A DNA stretch of 64,000 nt from Ancistrus triradiatus (taxonomy: Eukaryota; Chordata; Actinopteri; Siluriformes; Loricariidae). The stretch covers positions 357,744 through 421,743 of the forward strand of contig JAJAGP010000424.1 of NCBI GenBank assembly GCA_025084515.1, in the 5' to 3' direction. Position 1 is the first letter of the stretch. Each line of letters starts with the position of its first letter. A program made the position numbers and the translations under genes. The notes beneath the pieces were generated by a model. That model ran no database searches. It was not told the origin of the DNA and was given only the letters and a program-made list of their open reading frames with translations. This document shows, one piece after another, positions 1 through 14,500 of this stretch.

Positions 1-2534
1 CCCTTGCATCAAGATCTGGAAACTCATCTTTGTAACAGATCTCAGAGACATCATTTCTGGAGCTTTCATAGTTTTCAGACTTCTGAGATCCTAAACTCGT
101 GGACTTCCTAAGGAGCTGACAGGGCTGTGTCATACCTGAAAAAGATGGACACGCACCAGTGCTTATTGATTTTTTCATAAATGGCATGGGATCCTGCAAG
201 ATCCGCATTGCTACTTTATTAGTTCTATTCCTTTGAGCCTGACATCCTTCAGTTGGTTCTGAAGATGATTCTGCTTGACTCTGAACATGATAAGGAGGGT
301 TAGAAACTATGTTTGTCATACTTATTGCAGTACTCACTACAGGTTTTGCTGAGTTGAATTGGGTGGCTTTCTGTTTGTCATAGCTTGACTTGATCTGAGT
401 ATTTCTTTCTTCTCTAGCTAATACATGTGCTGCAATATTGTTTGTGTCTGAGGACCCTGCTGTCATATTCATATTTCTGTGCACCAGCTCTGAAAAAGGT
501 ACATATTTACAAGTAGATTGTCCTACAGGAATAATGGGCATATTGAGATCTACCAAAACTCCTTTTTGATAATCATCTCTCCCCCCTGTGTGCTCATGAC
601 TATGAGTCTCCCAGTCCTTGGGAACCACATCAGGTTCACCTCTCAACAGAGTTGAGTTTTCTCTTTCTGTGCTGGGCAAAGTCGATTCTGCCTGTTGACA
701 GTCCTCCATAGGGTCATCTACACTCATCTCAACAAAGCCTGGCAGACTCAAATACTCCATGATTGTGCTGGTTTGCATAGCTGATATATTGGCAGGATGG
801 GGCAAATTTTTCCCTTTTAGGGATTCTGATAGTTGGACAATGGAGACATTAGACTGCTCAATTTCACTCTCATTTTCAAGGAGGGTCAAGGGAGAAATGC
901 AGCTTGGGCTCACACTAAAGACACATTTGTCACTCTTTCGAGAACGTGTTCTAACACACTCTTTATTTTCCAGAGATTGTACAGATGAGTTGCTAGGCAC
1001 ATCTTCAATTTTGCTTTTCTTATTATCACAGGGTAAGGTAGAATACTCTGAAAAACTATGGTTTAAAAAAGACTTTTTTTGGTGTTTTGGAAGATGACTA
1101 TCAGGACTCGTTCCTTTTTCTGTAAGAGAGTGCTGTGTTTTCTCCAATGCCAAATCAGGAGGTTGAGGACTGCATGGAGCAGGACATGTAAATATGGAAA
1201 TATTTCCTTGTGTCCTAATTTCTCCGGCCTCCCTCCAAAGATCCCCTGCCAGTGGACTTGAGCTAGAAAATTCCAGTTTTTTGGCTCTTTCTTGGAAATT
1301 GGTCTCTACCTTACCTTGGTCAGAAACAAAAGTGGGCTTGTCTCTTCTGGGGGAAAGAATTGAGAGTGAAGAGTACGGCATACGTGATGAACATGAAAAG
1401 TCTCCTGCCACTGAATCTTGTACAGTGTCCTGTGTTGCATCTGGTAACAGGCAGTTAGGTGTGTTTCCCTCTGAGGGGCTTAGCAAAGGTACCTGGCTGG
1501 TAGGAGATGTCACAGGGCTGATGTCCCATGTAACATTAGAAGAGGAAGAAGTGAATAGTCTCTCCATTGGACTGCTGGTGTTACCAAAATAACAGCCCCT
1601 TCTATAGCCTGAAACTTGTTGGGCCAGGCTGCTAGGTCTCCTGTTTTTTTGCCGGAACTGGATACCCTGAGGTTTCCAGAGAGGTTCCTTTAATTCTTCC
1701 CCAGCCCAACTTCTCATCTGTTTGTTATCATATTCTTGTACACTGTGGCTAGTACTGCAGCTCTTCCCTTGTTCTTTCATCAGGCTTTGTTTACTTTCTT
1801 GTCCAGAAAACATAGTGTCATTTCTGTTCCCAGTCTCATAATCAGCTTGGTGCATCATTCTCTCCCTCTGTATAGGACAGGGTCTCTTGGTTGAGCCTGG
1901 AAAGTTTTTCTCCTGATGTCTGTATTTCTCTAGGGAGTCACAACCTCTGCTTTCGTGGCAGTCAGACTTACAGCTGGCCCTCTCCAGAACAACATCTGGG
2001 CAGCCAAGTTCCTCATTAAAATAGGAACAACTATGTTGGGATAAAGTTTGGATCATTGATTTTAACCTTTCTGAATGAGGGGGTCTTTCAAAGAATGATG
2101 ACTCTACTGTCAGCCCAGTACATAGCTCTTGGATAACACTCTTCTCTAGTTTAACTGAGCTGGCTTTGGAAGAGTCCCTGAAAGAGATACTTTTGCTCTC
2201 TTCACCATTGACTTGTCCACCACTGTGTTTTGTGGTAGAACGCTCTGGGTATGATTGGTCAGTGAAGCGCCCATCAGGGCCTCTGGATATGGATTCAATG
2301 GCAGACACTGGGGATGAAGAGCAACCAAGGTGGCTCTCAAAGAGAGTATAGCAAGGCAGTGGAGAAACTGAGGAGAGGAGCTGCTTCTTCCGATCTTGGT
2401 ACTCACAGTGACTGCCCTTGTCACAGGATGAATTATCTGAATGGTTTGAAGAAGAGGAGTTGGGAAAGATGTTAATGGGAGGGCACAGCTTCAACTTCAG
2501 TACACTGTCAGGGCTGTTGTCAGGGAAGCAAGCT
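1..2534 (-). CDS. igsf9: igsf9 coding exon 18: long cytoplasmic tail exon, open to window edge
   Basis: An acceptor (CCCCTCAG) at 2535 opens a single frame with no stop codon for about 844 codons, to base 1. Conserved IGSF9 tail islands stand out: DNSPDSVLKLKL near the start, RGPDGRF, EYLSLPGFVEMSVDD, and FSGMTQPCQLLRKSTSLGSQ near the edge. Between them the sequence is Ser/Thr/Lys/Glu-rich and looks disordered. A GTATGA motif at 129-135 could be a donor (exon ending at 136), but the frame stays open beyond it and continues with plausible tail sequence, so read-through is preferred. The stop codon and 3' UTR are outside the window. Confidence 0.88.
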
Positions 2535-5500
2535 CTGAGGGGAGAAAAACAATGGAACAAATAAAGAGTTTAGTAATCAAATACACTGTTTTTTGTTATT
2601 TAAGAACAGCATGTCAAACTTAAATTCATAAAAACTAATGAAATACTTCAACATTTAATTAAAATAAAATGTAATGTCTAACCTCAAGTTACAAAACTGT
2701 ATATAGAGACCTGCATGGTTAGGTAGTACAAAGGGCACATGTAACATTACATGAAAGCTTCACGTAAAATACAAATTGAGCACTGGTGCAAAGACCTCGT
2801 GGTAATGCTTAAATTACCTACACATCCAGTAGAGTCAATAAAGCCATTTTACTCTCCCAGAATCAGGACTCACTTTGAGATTTTATACAATACTAACCTA
2901 ATGAAGGAAATGCACAAGTACAGAGTATGCCACTTGAGCCATAATGGAAGGTAACACTCTTGACCACAGTTACACCATTACACATTGAGCCATCATGAGG
3001 GCAGCTCTCAGACATCACTTTCCCCATCAGCTCATCTCAACATACAGGCAAAAAACTCGAAACCAACCAGATCGTTGTCATTACAGAAAATATGCCGACC
3101 AGTGGAGACAATGCTTTTAATCCACAAACTGGACTGTTTTCAAAGAGGAGATAGATACTGTGGACGAATAAACTGAGACTGTGATTTCATACATACAATT
3201 TTGCATAAACACTTGTATCCCAGCAGAAACACAGGTGAGATACAGCAATGAAAATCCTTGCTTTTCAGCTGAAAGTAGTAAGCTTCACAGGGAAAAGGCA
3301 GCTGTCTGGAGTGGGGACTGAACACTATATAAAAAGGCAAAGTACAGGCTAGAGAAAGCCTTGTGGAGATTACCAGCTAAAAGGTAAGAATATCTCTCAT
3401 CCACCTGAATGACTGCTAACTCAACAGTGACCTGAATACATGTTAATGCGGATTTGAAATTACTAAGGGCATTACGATGCCTCCCACCCGAAATCCAACC
3501 ATCACCTCCTCCACTCTGTCACTCTCACTTCTGGCTCCTGCTAGTCTCACTGTCAAAGTGTAGGATGTAAATAGACTGATCAAAGCGTGTCAACATTGTC
3601 AAGGTGGTTAGGCCATAGATGGCTCTGTCCAAAAAATAATGATTCCATACTGCATCCAAGTCATATACATCAAAACAGACAGTGCATATAGAAACTCAAA
3701 TCAGTGTTCTGCAAAGGACATTTCTTCCTCTGGATGTGAGTCCTGCTGAATATGTTAAATATTAAACGGGAAAAAAAATTATTTCACAAGGGAGACTTCA
3801 CCAAACATTTAGCAGAAAGAAACTAAGAAAATAAGATGTTGGCTGAATATAATTTACATGTTTAATCTCAAAGCTTCTCTCATTTTTATATATTCAATTA
3901 CATTTATTATATGTCTTCATATTAAGTCTATTGTTGACCACATTTCTGTTTTAAAGGACTTGTAAAGGGTCTACTATAACTTTTTTAGCTATTGTAGCTA
4001 TTTCTTGAGAATATTTAGTTCTAACTTATAATATTTAGCTCTTAGAATTGTTCTCCAGGGCACCCCACCTTTAAATTACCTTATGACATTTTTTCGGTAG
4101 TGTTATAGTCATGAAAATCAATGTGCAATCTGATTCATCATCATAATCCATTTCATATTTTGGCGAAATGCATCACATGAAAGTTCAAAACAGCTTTCAT
4201 TTTACTAGATCAATGTTCCAAAAGCCTAGGAAAATTAAATACGGACATATGGGATTTTATTTCACAATAAAATATACAGTACTGATGAAAACTTACTGTG
4301 GAGATCTGGTCTTCTTGAAGGCAGATTGAATATCTGTATATAAATGGTTGGGGGACAGAGTTTACATCATGCCAGAAAGAATGAGTTAAATAAACAATGA
4401 TATGAAAATTAAATTATGCTTTATCCACACTATGTGACTTTCAGGACAATTTTCCATTCGTCATGAATGTTTGGGGAATTTGTCAGGAGCTTATCAGTCT
4501 ATGAGGTTCTGATAATATCCAGTATGTTACAAATGATTATCAATCAGTCATATAGTGTGAACTCCCAGTGACTAGCTGTGATACACAACAGCCAATATGA
4601 GCACTAGTGTAGCTCTCTTAGAACTCTTTGCAAGTCATGCAGTGTGCACTACGCTGTGTGTTAAACAATACTTAACTATTCCAATCTTCAAAAATTCTAT
4701 ATTGCTATAGAACTCTCCACATAATTGTGTTAGAAAATACTGAAAGTGAAAGTATTAAAATGTATTTCTTTTTGACAAAAGCTCTGTTTTATCTTAAATG
4801 CAACAAAAAAGCAATAACAGACCTGAATTTAGACTGAAATGTCTCATGATGCAATTGTCTACATAAACAATTTAAGATTCACAGAGTGTTACTAAACTGG
4901 TACTGAGAAGTAATATTCTCATATTGCCTTTACCGTCTTGCCTCTTTCTGCGCCGCTGCACCCTCCTGCTGTTCATAACACATGCTGTCACTAGTGAAAG
5001 GAAGATAGCCACGAACAGGAAACACACACCCCCTATGACACCAGCCATCAGAGGATCAGTAACAAAAGACCGCAAGCTGGCTGGAGCAGGGTACATGTTC
5101 ATACCTGTAAACCATATGCTGTTAACATCAAGGTTTATATGACAGTGTTAATAAATGACTGTATAAGTTAGTTACCTTTAGAGGTACTTCCTTACCATTG
5201 GTGGAGATATAGACTGATTCACTGGGCTCACTGACAATTTTGTCTCCAAGGGACAGGAGGCGAAGCTCATAGTTTGAGTTCTACGGTAGGGAAAGGAAAT
5301 TAAGTTGAAAGTGAAATTGTGTGTTACAATATTAACCATATTCTGTTGCATATACAGTCAGTTTTATAGATATGACAAAGAAATCCTTACTCTTATCAGT
5401 CCATGGACAATTATTTCTGTGACATTGACAGTAATTGCTCCATCAAGTGTAACCCACTTGCCGTTTTCCTCCCTAGCCTGAAGGATAAAGCCTGTGATTG

Positions 5501-8500
5501 GTGGGGACATTTCAGGGGGTGGCAGCCACTGTAGCAGAACTCCCACAGTTGTGTAATTGATTGACAGCGAGGTCGGAGCAGGTAGTATTACTACACTGGT
5601 TACTAAAGTGGGTGGATTTGTTGTTGGAGCTGAACAGGAAAAAAAAGATGTTTCATCAAAAACAAGTTGGGAAATAAGATGACTTAATTTAACACTGCCT
5701 GCAGGTCCAAATTTTAGTGAACTGAATAACTACTTTGTTTATTCCTAAGTGGAAAATTGGTTGACTGGAATCATTAAAATTTAAAGACACATAGAATTTG
5801 CATCAAACATGTGCATCAGCAGCAATGTGACTTCAGTGCAGAACATTTTTGGCAAAGAGACAAAGCAATCCTTGATCTGCCAATAGAGTTAAAACCTGAA
5901 AGTTGGTCAAATTTTACTGACCCAGTGTTCTGATGGTAACAAGCTCACTGAATGGGCCTGAACCCAGCTTGTTCTGAGGAAGAACACTGAACTGGTAGCT
6001 GGTGGCAGCTTGAAGACCTGTTACAATGAGGCTGGTATTAGAAGGGGGCACAGGAAGTGATGTCCACTCATGTTTCCCTCTAGTAGTGGGTTTTACCCTA
6101 ACAGGGGCAAAAAATGTACAACATCATGCAACAATTCATCAAAGAAAGTACAACTGAGACCAAAATTCGTTTATTTACCAGATGATGAACTTCTGGGTAT
6201 ATCCTCCATCAAAACCAGGCTCCCAGGACACATTGACACGGTCCATACCTGGATCTACAGAGACCGCAATCACAGCATGGGGGCTTGTGCCTGCCAGTAA
6301 TAGCAACAAAATCCTTAGAGAATAAGTTCATACAGGAAGAATATATTGACATTCTTAATTCATTAGACATAGGACAAACAAGTCTGCAGTGATGGCAGAG
6401 AAACTGGTAATAGATTTGCCCTGTCTTTTATATGGAAGCATTACCTATATAATTTTCTTACCTAACACCAGAACCATGGTGCTTTTACTGACTGTTGCCA
6501 CTTGGTTGGATGCATGACACTCCCATGCCCCCTGATGGTCCTTGCTGAGAGGCTGCAAGACCAGAGAACCATTGGACAAGACAGTATATGGAGAGTGAGG
6601 AGTAGACCCAACCTGGATAGAAAACAAGGACAGAAAACCTGTTTTAACCCTGAAAATAAGCAAGTATAACAACAGCAATCTGAGTTGGTAAAAGTTGCAA
6701 GTAAATGTTTGTTTTGATTTTTCTATACCCTTTAGTTCTCAATTGCTCACCTTGGTCCAATTGATAGTAGGAGATGTGTCCCCATGTGCTATGCAGGGAA
6801 TCACCAGTTCTCTACCTACTTCTTGCATGTACTCAGCCCTGGGGGGCACACGAAAAGAGGGGGGATCCTGCAACATATTGCATTTATAATTTTTAGTACC
6901 ACATAGACCGGGTTATCTACACACAAATTCTCAATCAATATAGGCAAGATTACAAAAAAAAGTACAGGTACTTCCTGATTTATGAAAGGCATATGTTTCG
7001 ACAAATCCTTCCTAAGTTGAATTTATTGTAAACCAAAGAGTTTCATATATATTGTATGTATCATAGCATAGCCTATATTAAACATGTTAAAGCACAACCG
7101 TTTCCTCATTACATTTCCCAGCGCTCATCACTCCTGCCACGTACTGCCAAGTTCCATCATCTAGCATAGGAAAGTATTGTAGTGTGTAGTGTACCTTAAA
7201 CATGCTTAAAAGGCTTACATTGAAGTACAGTTGAACAAAATCATTAACAAAGTTTATTTTATACACTGCCCAGCCAAAAAAGGTCACCACCTGGATTTAG
7301 CTAAGCAAAATAGATAAATAGTTAAAAAAGAGCCTCCCATCAGATAGTTACTGCATTGGTCATCAATACAAGATCTTGGGGAAAATGCATAAAAAAATTG
7401 TGTTAATTTTTCCCCGAGATCTTCAATTGATGATGGGAGATTTGGACCACTGCGCAAAGTCTTCTCCAGCACATCTCAAAAGATTCTCAATGGGGTTCCA
7501 GTCTGGACCCTGTGGTAGACAATTCATGTGTGAAAATGATGTCTCACGCAACCCGAACCACTCTTTGACCCTTCTGAAACAGATTAACTTATTTTCCATG
7601 ACCACAGAAAGTGTCTTTTGACATGGTTGTTTAACAAATGAGAAGCTACCACTGAAACATAATCACCAATATAGTAATTATCCAATGGGAGGCTCTTTTT
7701 TAAACTATTTTACTATTTGCGTAGTTAAATCCGGGTGGTGACCTTTTTTGGCCAGGCAGTGTAATAAAGTATTACACATCCAGCTAATTTATTGACTAAT
7801 CTATTGAAAGTGAAAAACAATAACGATTACTGTCGTGACTGGGGTTACTGTGTATCTCTTGCCTGGGGAAAAATTCGAAAGTAGTGTTTTTTTTTCTTGA
7901 AAGGTTCCCTTACCTTTAAAATAACTTTAGTTGGTTCTGACTGGCCCATAGTCCCAAAGCTGTTGTAGGCAGTGCAAGTGTAAATGCCTATTGCATTCTC
8001 ATTGGCTGTGCCTATATGTACAGAGCCTTCTGCATCGATCATCCAGCCTGGATACTACCAAATAAACAGAAAACCATAATTTTACTGACTATTATAAGGA
8101 TGCCATAACTAAGCAGGTGCTTACTCAGTACCTCCTGCAGGACCAGTGAGGTTCCATCTTTGGTCCAGTTGACAAACAGCATGGGAGGCTCAGCTTGAAC
8201 TGGACACACAATTGTCCCTGCCATGCCTGCAGGAAGGTGTGTCTCCCTGGGCATCCGCATCACCTGTGCAGGATCTGAGAAGAGGAAAATGCAGCAAACA
8301 ACTCAACAGCTGCAGGTTATATCAAAATAATGCTTATATCTGTAGTGCATTTAAAACTAGTCCCTTAAATACTATGCCGTAGACCATGTTCAGACACAGC
8401 ACTCACGTTGCACTTTAAGGTATGCAGAAGCAGACGGTGGAGTCAATAACCCATTAGTGGGTATGCAGCTGTAGTTGCCTGAGTCTTCAGGGGTTAGATC

Positions 8501-11500
8501 AGGAATTAGTAGAGAACCATCCATCAATATAGTTATTCGAGACTTTAGAGATCTACAAACACATATAGACAATCTTGATACAGGCAACTAACCAGTATGC
8601 TGTACCAAGTACCTTATATTTTTCAGTATTTCTTTCTTTTGTTTGCGACACAACTCTCTCTGTTCAAATGTCAAGCAAAGACAACTTATCCTATCTAATG
8701 AAAACTGCATGAGGCATATAGCAACACAATGGCTCAAAAGCATGCTTCAAGATACACCTTGGTTATAGTGTAAAATGGAGACAAAATACATTTTTTGTTT
8801 TAAATTTTATTTTTATTTTTTGACTAGGAAGATTAAGGAAGATTATCCTGATAGTGCACTACAAATATTTTGCATTTAACACTCACTCAACATTAAGAAC
8901 ATTTAGTCCTTCTTTTATCCAGTCATATGTCAGGTTAGAAGGGTATGCATCAGCATGGCACTGCAGAACGGCATCCTGTGACATGTTCAAGGTGGTGTCC
9001 GTTGGAGGAATTACGATGATGGGGGGACCTGTTTGAAACCAGATGTTAAACATGTTAAAGTCGGATTACTGTATTTGCATTAAAAAAATGAATATGATGT
9101 CCAAACATTATGAGGTGGTTGCACCAACAGGGAAAATGCATGGAATGTAAGCTAAGTCAGTCGTAATTTTGCTTTCATATGAACATCCATGGCATAACAA
9201 GGTTCTTTGTGGTGTTGTGCATCTGCATCCTCAATGCATGTGATTTAGTGAACAAATAAGAATAGACTAATGTTACCCAGTACTGTTTAATCACAACTAC
9301 CAGTGAACTCATTGAGCACCAATGAGCACCGCCACCTCACAGCAAGAAGGTCCTGGGTTCAATCCCAGGGTGGAAAGGCCTAGATCCTTTCTATGTGTAG
9401 TCTGTGTGTCCTCCCCGTGTCTGCGTGGGTTTACTCTGGTTTCCTCCCACAGACCAAAGACATGCATGTTAGGTTAATTGCTTACGCTAAATTATATACA
9501 CACTTGATATATATACATTCAACATTCTGAACCATGACTTTCTGGAAGATTTTGGTGGAGGACTTCTTCACACCAAATTACACCAAATTGTTCACTTGTT
9601 CACACATATTGCCTATGACGTCTGTAGCTTACAAAAATACAACACAATAGTTTTCACCAAAGGTTTTATTCCTGGCCTATTACTATCACTTTTATATCAT
9701 GTAGTCAACGATGTATCACATCAAAAACATTAATATAACAATGAATATATAAACAAATAACCATAATAATTATAATGATCAATTAGCTTGCCGGTACGAG
9801 TGGCCAGTGTTTTTATGCATTTCACATGGACGATTTTCACATCCCCCACTGCAACTTGCCGTTGTGTCTAGGCTTAACACTTGTAAATCCTCTTTGAAGA
9901 TCATCTTAGCTACAACTGCTTTAGCAATTCTGACCATTCTAGTAAAGCCATGATCGTTCCACCGGCCCAATGTGTTTTAGCAAGAGAAACAATAGGTGTC
10001 ACTGTTTAACTACTAAATTTTAAAACAGGGTTTAAAAACACTGCAGTAATACAGTAGCAATAATACAGAAGAGCGTTCGTGAGATATAAAACACTTCTAA
10101 GAGGCTTTGCATAAAAAATAATAAGTAAATGCAAACATAATTAGGATAACAAAAAGTAAGAATTAACAATGTACAGGCTATACAGCACTGTGAATAATAA
10201 GGATTGTATAATTATTGATGTGCAATAGTGCAGGAATGTCTATGTATGCAGTGATTAGTTTATTTATATCTACAGGTAGCAAGGAATAATGTGGTATCAG
10301 TCCACTAAATCATTACTAGTTGGACAGTTGGGGATTGGAGCTGCTCAGGTACAGATGACACTCATTTTAAACCTTATTTGCTGTGGTAGGAAGGACCTGA
10401 CATGTACCTCACTATAAGGTTGATCAGTACCAAAGCTCCTCCACTGTTTGAACAACTGGAACAAGTGGAAGACAATAGATCTGTTATCTAATATACAGTG
10501 CCTTGCAAAAGTATTCGGCCCCCTTGAACCTTTCAACGTTTTGCCACATTTCAGGCTTCAAACATAAAGATATGAAATTGTAATTTTTTTGTGAAGAATC
10601 AACAACAAGTGGGACACAATCATGAAGTGGAAAGAAATTAATTGAATCTTTTAAACTTTTTTAGAAATAAAAACTGAAAAGTGGGGAGTGCAAAATTATT
10701 CGGCCCCTTTACTTTCAGTGCAGCAAACTCACTCCAGAAGTTCAGTGAGGATCTCTGAATGATCCAATGTTGACCTAAATGACTGATGATGATAAATAGA
10801 ATCTACCTGTGTGTAATCAAGTCTCCGTATAAATGCACATGCTCTGTGATAGTCTCAGAGTTCTGTTTAAAGCGCAGAGAGCATCATGAAAACCAAGGAA
10901 CACACCAGGCAGGTCCGAGATACTGTTGTGGAGAAATTTAAAGCTGGATTTGGATACAAAATGATTTCCCAAGCTTTAAACATCTCAAGGAGCACTGTGC
11001 AAGCGATCATATTGAAATGGAAGGAGTATCAGACCACTGCAAATCTACCAAGACACGGCCGTCCCTCTAAACTTTCAGCTCAAACAAGGAGAAGACTGAT
11101 CAGAGATACAGCCAAGAGGCCCATGATCACTCTGGATGAACTGCAGAGATCTACAGCTAAGGTGGGAGACTGTGTCCATAGGACAACAATCAGTCGTACA
11201 CTGCACAAAGATGCAAGAAGAAAGCCATTTCTCAAAGATATCCATGAAAAGTCTCGTTTAAAGTCTGCCACTTCACGATTGTGTCCCACTTCTTGTTGAT
11301 TCTTCACAAAAAAATTACAATTTCATATCTTTATGTTTAAAGCCTGAAATGTGGCAAAAGGTTGAAAAGTTCAAGGGGGCCGAATACTTTTGCAAGGCAC
11401 TGTAGCATAAATATGACCTAAAACATCATCAGATTTTCAAACAGATCCTAAAAGTAGATAAAGAGAACCCAGTTAAATAAATGAGACAAAAATATTATAC

Positions 11501-14500
11501 TTGGTTATTTATTTATTAAAGAAAATGATCCAATGTTACATATTAGTGAAAGGCAAAAGTATGTGAACCTTTGCTTTCAGTATTTGGTGTGACCCCACTG
11601 TGCAGCAATAACTGCAACTAAACGTTTCCTGTAACTGTTGATCAGTCCTGCACACCGGCTTGGAGGAATTTTAGCCTATTCCTCCGTACAGAACAGCTTC
11701 AGCTCTGGGATGTTGCTGGGTTTCCTCACATTAACTGCTCGCTTCAGGCCCTTCCACAACATTTCGATTGGATTAAGGTCAGGACTTTGACTTGGCCATT
11801 CCAAAACATTCATTTTATTCTTCTTTAACCATTCTTTGGTAGAATGACTTGTGTGCTTAGGGTCGTTGTCTTGCTGCATGACCCATCTTCTCTTGAGATT
11901 CAGTTCATGGACAGATGTCCTGACATTTTCCTTTAGAATTCTCTGATATAATTCAGAATTCATTGTTCCATCAATGATGGCAAGCTGTCTTGTCCCAGAT
12001 GCAGCAAAACAGGCCCAAACCATGATAATACCACCACCATGTTTCACAGATGGGATAAGGCTCTTATTCTGGAATGCAGTATTTTACTTTCTCCGAACAT
12101 AACGTTTTTCTTTTAAACCAAAAAGTTCTATTTTGGACTCATCCGTCCCCAAAACATTCTTCCAATAGCCTTCTGCCTTGTCCACGTGATCTTTAGCAAA
12201 CTGCAGACGAGCACCAATGTTATTTTTGGAGAGCAGTAGCTTTCTCCTTGCAACCCTGCTATGCACACCATTGTTGTTCACTGTTCTTCTGATGGTGGAC
12301 TCATGAACATTAACATTAGCCAATGTGAGAGAGGCCTTCAGTTGCTTAGAAGTTACCCTGGGCTCCTTTGTGACCTCACCGACTATTACACGTCTTGCTC
12401 TTGGAGTGATCTTTGTTCGTCGACCACTCCTGGGGAGGGTAACAATGGTCTTGAATTTCCTCCATTTGTACACAATCTATCTGACTGTCGATTGTACATG
12501 GTTTTGTAATCTATTCCAGCCTGATGAACATCAACAACTCTTTTTCTGAGGACCTCAGAAATCTCCTTTGTTCGTGCCATGATACACTTCCACAAATGTG
12601 TGTTGTGAAGAGCAGACTTTGATAGATCCCTGTTCTTTAAATAGAACAGGGTGCCCACTCGCACCTAATTGTCATTCCATTGATTGAAAACACCTGACTC
12701 TAATTTCACCTTCAAATTAACTGCTAAACCTAGAGGTTCACATACTTTTGATACTCACTAATATGTAATATTGGATCATTTTCCTCAAAAAATAAATGAC
12801 CAAGTATAATATTTTTGTCTCATTTGTTTAACTGGGTTCTCTTAATCTACTTTTAGGACTTGTGTGAAAATCTGATGATGTTTCAGGTCATATTTGTGCA
12901 GAAATATAGAAAATTCTAAAGGGTTCACAAAAAAACTTTAAAGCACCACTGGTAACATTATTGTACCATCACTTGCTTACCACAATCCTATCCAAGAATC
13001 CTTCCCTTCCAAGTATAATATTTTTGTCTCATTTGTTTAACTGGGTTCTCTTAATCTACTTTTAGGACTTGTGTGAAAATCTGATGATGTTTCAGGTCAT
13101 ATTTGTGCAGAAATATAGAAAATTCTAAAGGGTTCACAAACTTTAAAGCACCACTGTAACAGTATTGTACCATCACTTGCTTACTATTAATATTTCAACA
13201 TAATCTCAGGTAATGAATCAGTACTTCTCTGAAGTACATACCTAAGTTTGCAGTCACACACAGCAGTTACATTCAGTAACTTTATTGCAAGCTTTCAATC
13301 CATAGCACAACAGTTATGTATGGCAGTACTTCTCTGAAGTTGCACCTGCTCAAACAGCAGAATGAAAAGCTTAAAACAATCCTTGAACAGCTGAGACCTT
13401 TTTCATGCACAGCCTTTGTCATTCATAGCCCCTTTCTCCTCCAAAGCGGGCATAAAGCTAGAGGTACTCCTCTCCAAATGTTTCTCCGCAACATCACTAG
13501 CCAAGGCTATACTAACCGTCCTAAAATGGATGACTGCTTGCGTCACTAATCTTTTTTTTTTTTTTGCCATGTTTGAGCATCTTAACAGAGGGAAACACAC
13601 CCAGGTATCTTCATCATGTTTACATCAGTGTCTTCTTTAGAACAGGGCACAGGGGAAGCTTGATTCTCTGAAAGCCAATAACCATCTATTCTCCATTTTG
13701 CTTATATAGAGCTGATTCATTTTGCAACACCAAGCAAAATCCTTCATTACATCAATCCGTCATGCATTACTTCTTCTGACCACCTCTGATAGCCCCTATG
13801 AATTTCTAGAGATGACTTAGAGATCTACTTAAAGGTCAAGTGAACAGGTTCAAATTATAATAGGGCTAACACAGACTCTTCCAGAGCTCTTGAGCTGCAG
13901 AAAGCCATATCTGAAACACAACCCTGGAGCTACACAAACTGTGGCCTGTTCATCAGAAGTGACATTATGTATGGAGTAAATGGTTTTTCGATTCTTTCAA
14001 CCATTAGTTACAGTTCCATCAGCAGCAACATAGGCTGAGTGGTGTTTAAAGTGCTTAAGAAATCAAAAAACATGATCCACACAATTCCTGCCTATGAGGA
14101 ATGAGAGTACACTCAGTTTAAAAAGTATACAACCCACTGTATTGTCATCATGTTAGCCCCAAAAGGCTGTTCTGACTAGTCGTCAAAGCTGAGCTAAAAC
14201 CAGTCCCTCCTTTCTTTATTATGTGGGATGTCAGAGTAACAGAACAAAAGTCATGTAAGCCTTTTGCTAAATACTGGAATACTTGTTTGCCCTTTCCTGA
14301 GGACAGGTGCCACACAATGTTTTCCACACATGACTAAGCTCAGGTGTAAAATGTGCTGGGGAACAATTACTTAACACACAGTTTCACTACCTTGGGCTCA
14401 ATGCTATCTGGTTCTTCAGCTTTACTGCGTCTACATCTAACCAAAGGTCTTTCTTAATGGTATTAATCCACTAACAGGAGAAAACTTGCTAGTCTATTCA

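Noticed and set aside
759..2424. Open frames on both strands across 0.8-2.4 kb (for example 1194-1592 plus, 2146-2424 minus)
   Set aside because: They are shadows of the igsf9 tail exon, which is open in a different minus frame for the whole interval and carries the conserved IGSF9 motifs.
4924..5142. 72-codon plus-strand frame
   Set aside because: Antisense to the igsf9 transmembrane exon.
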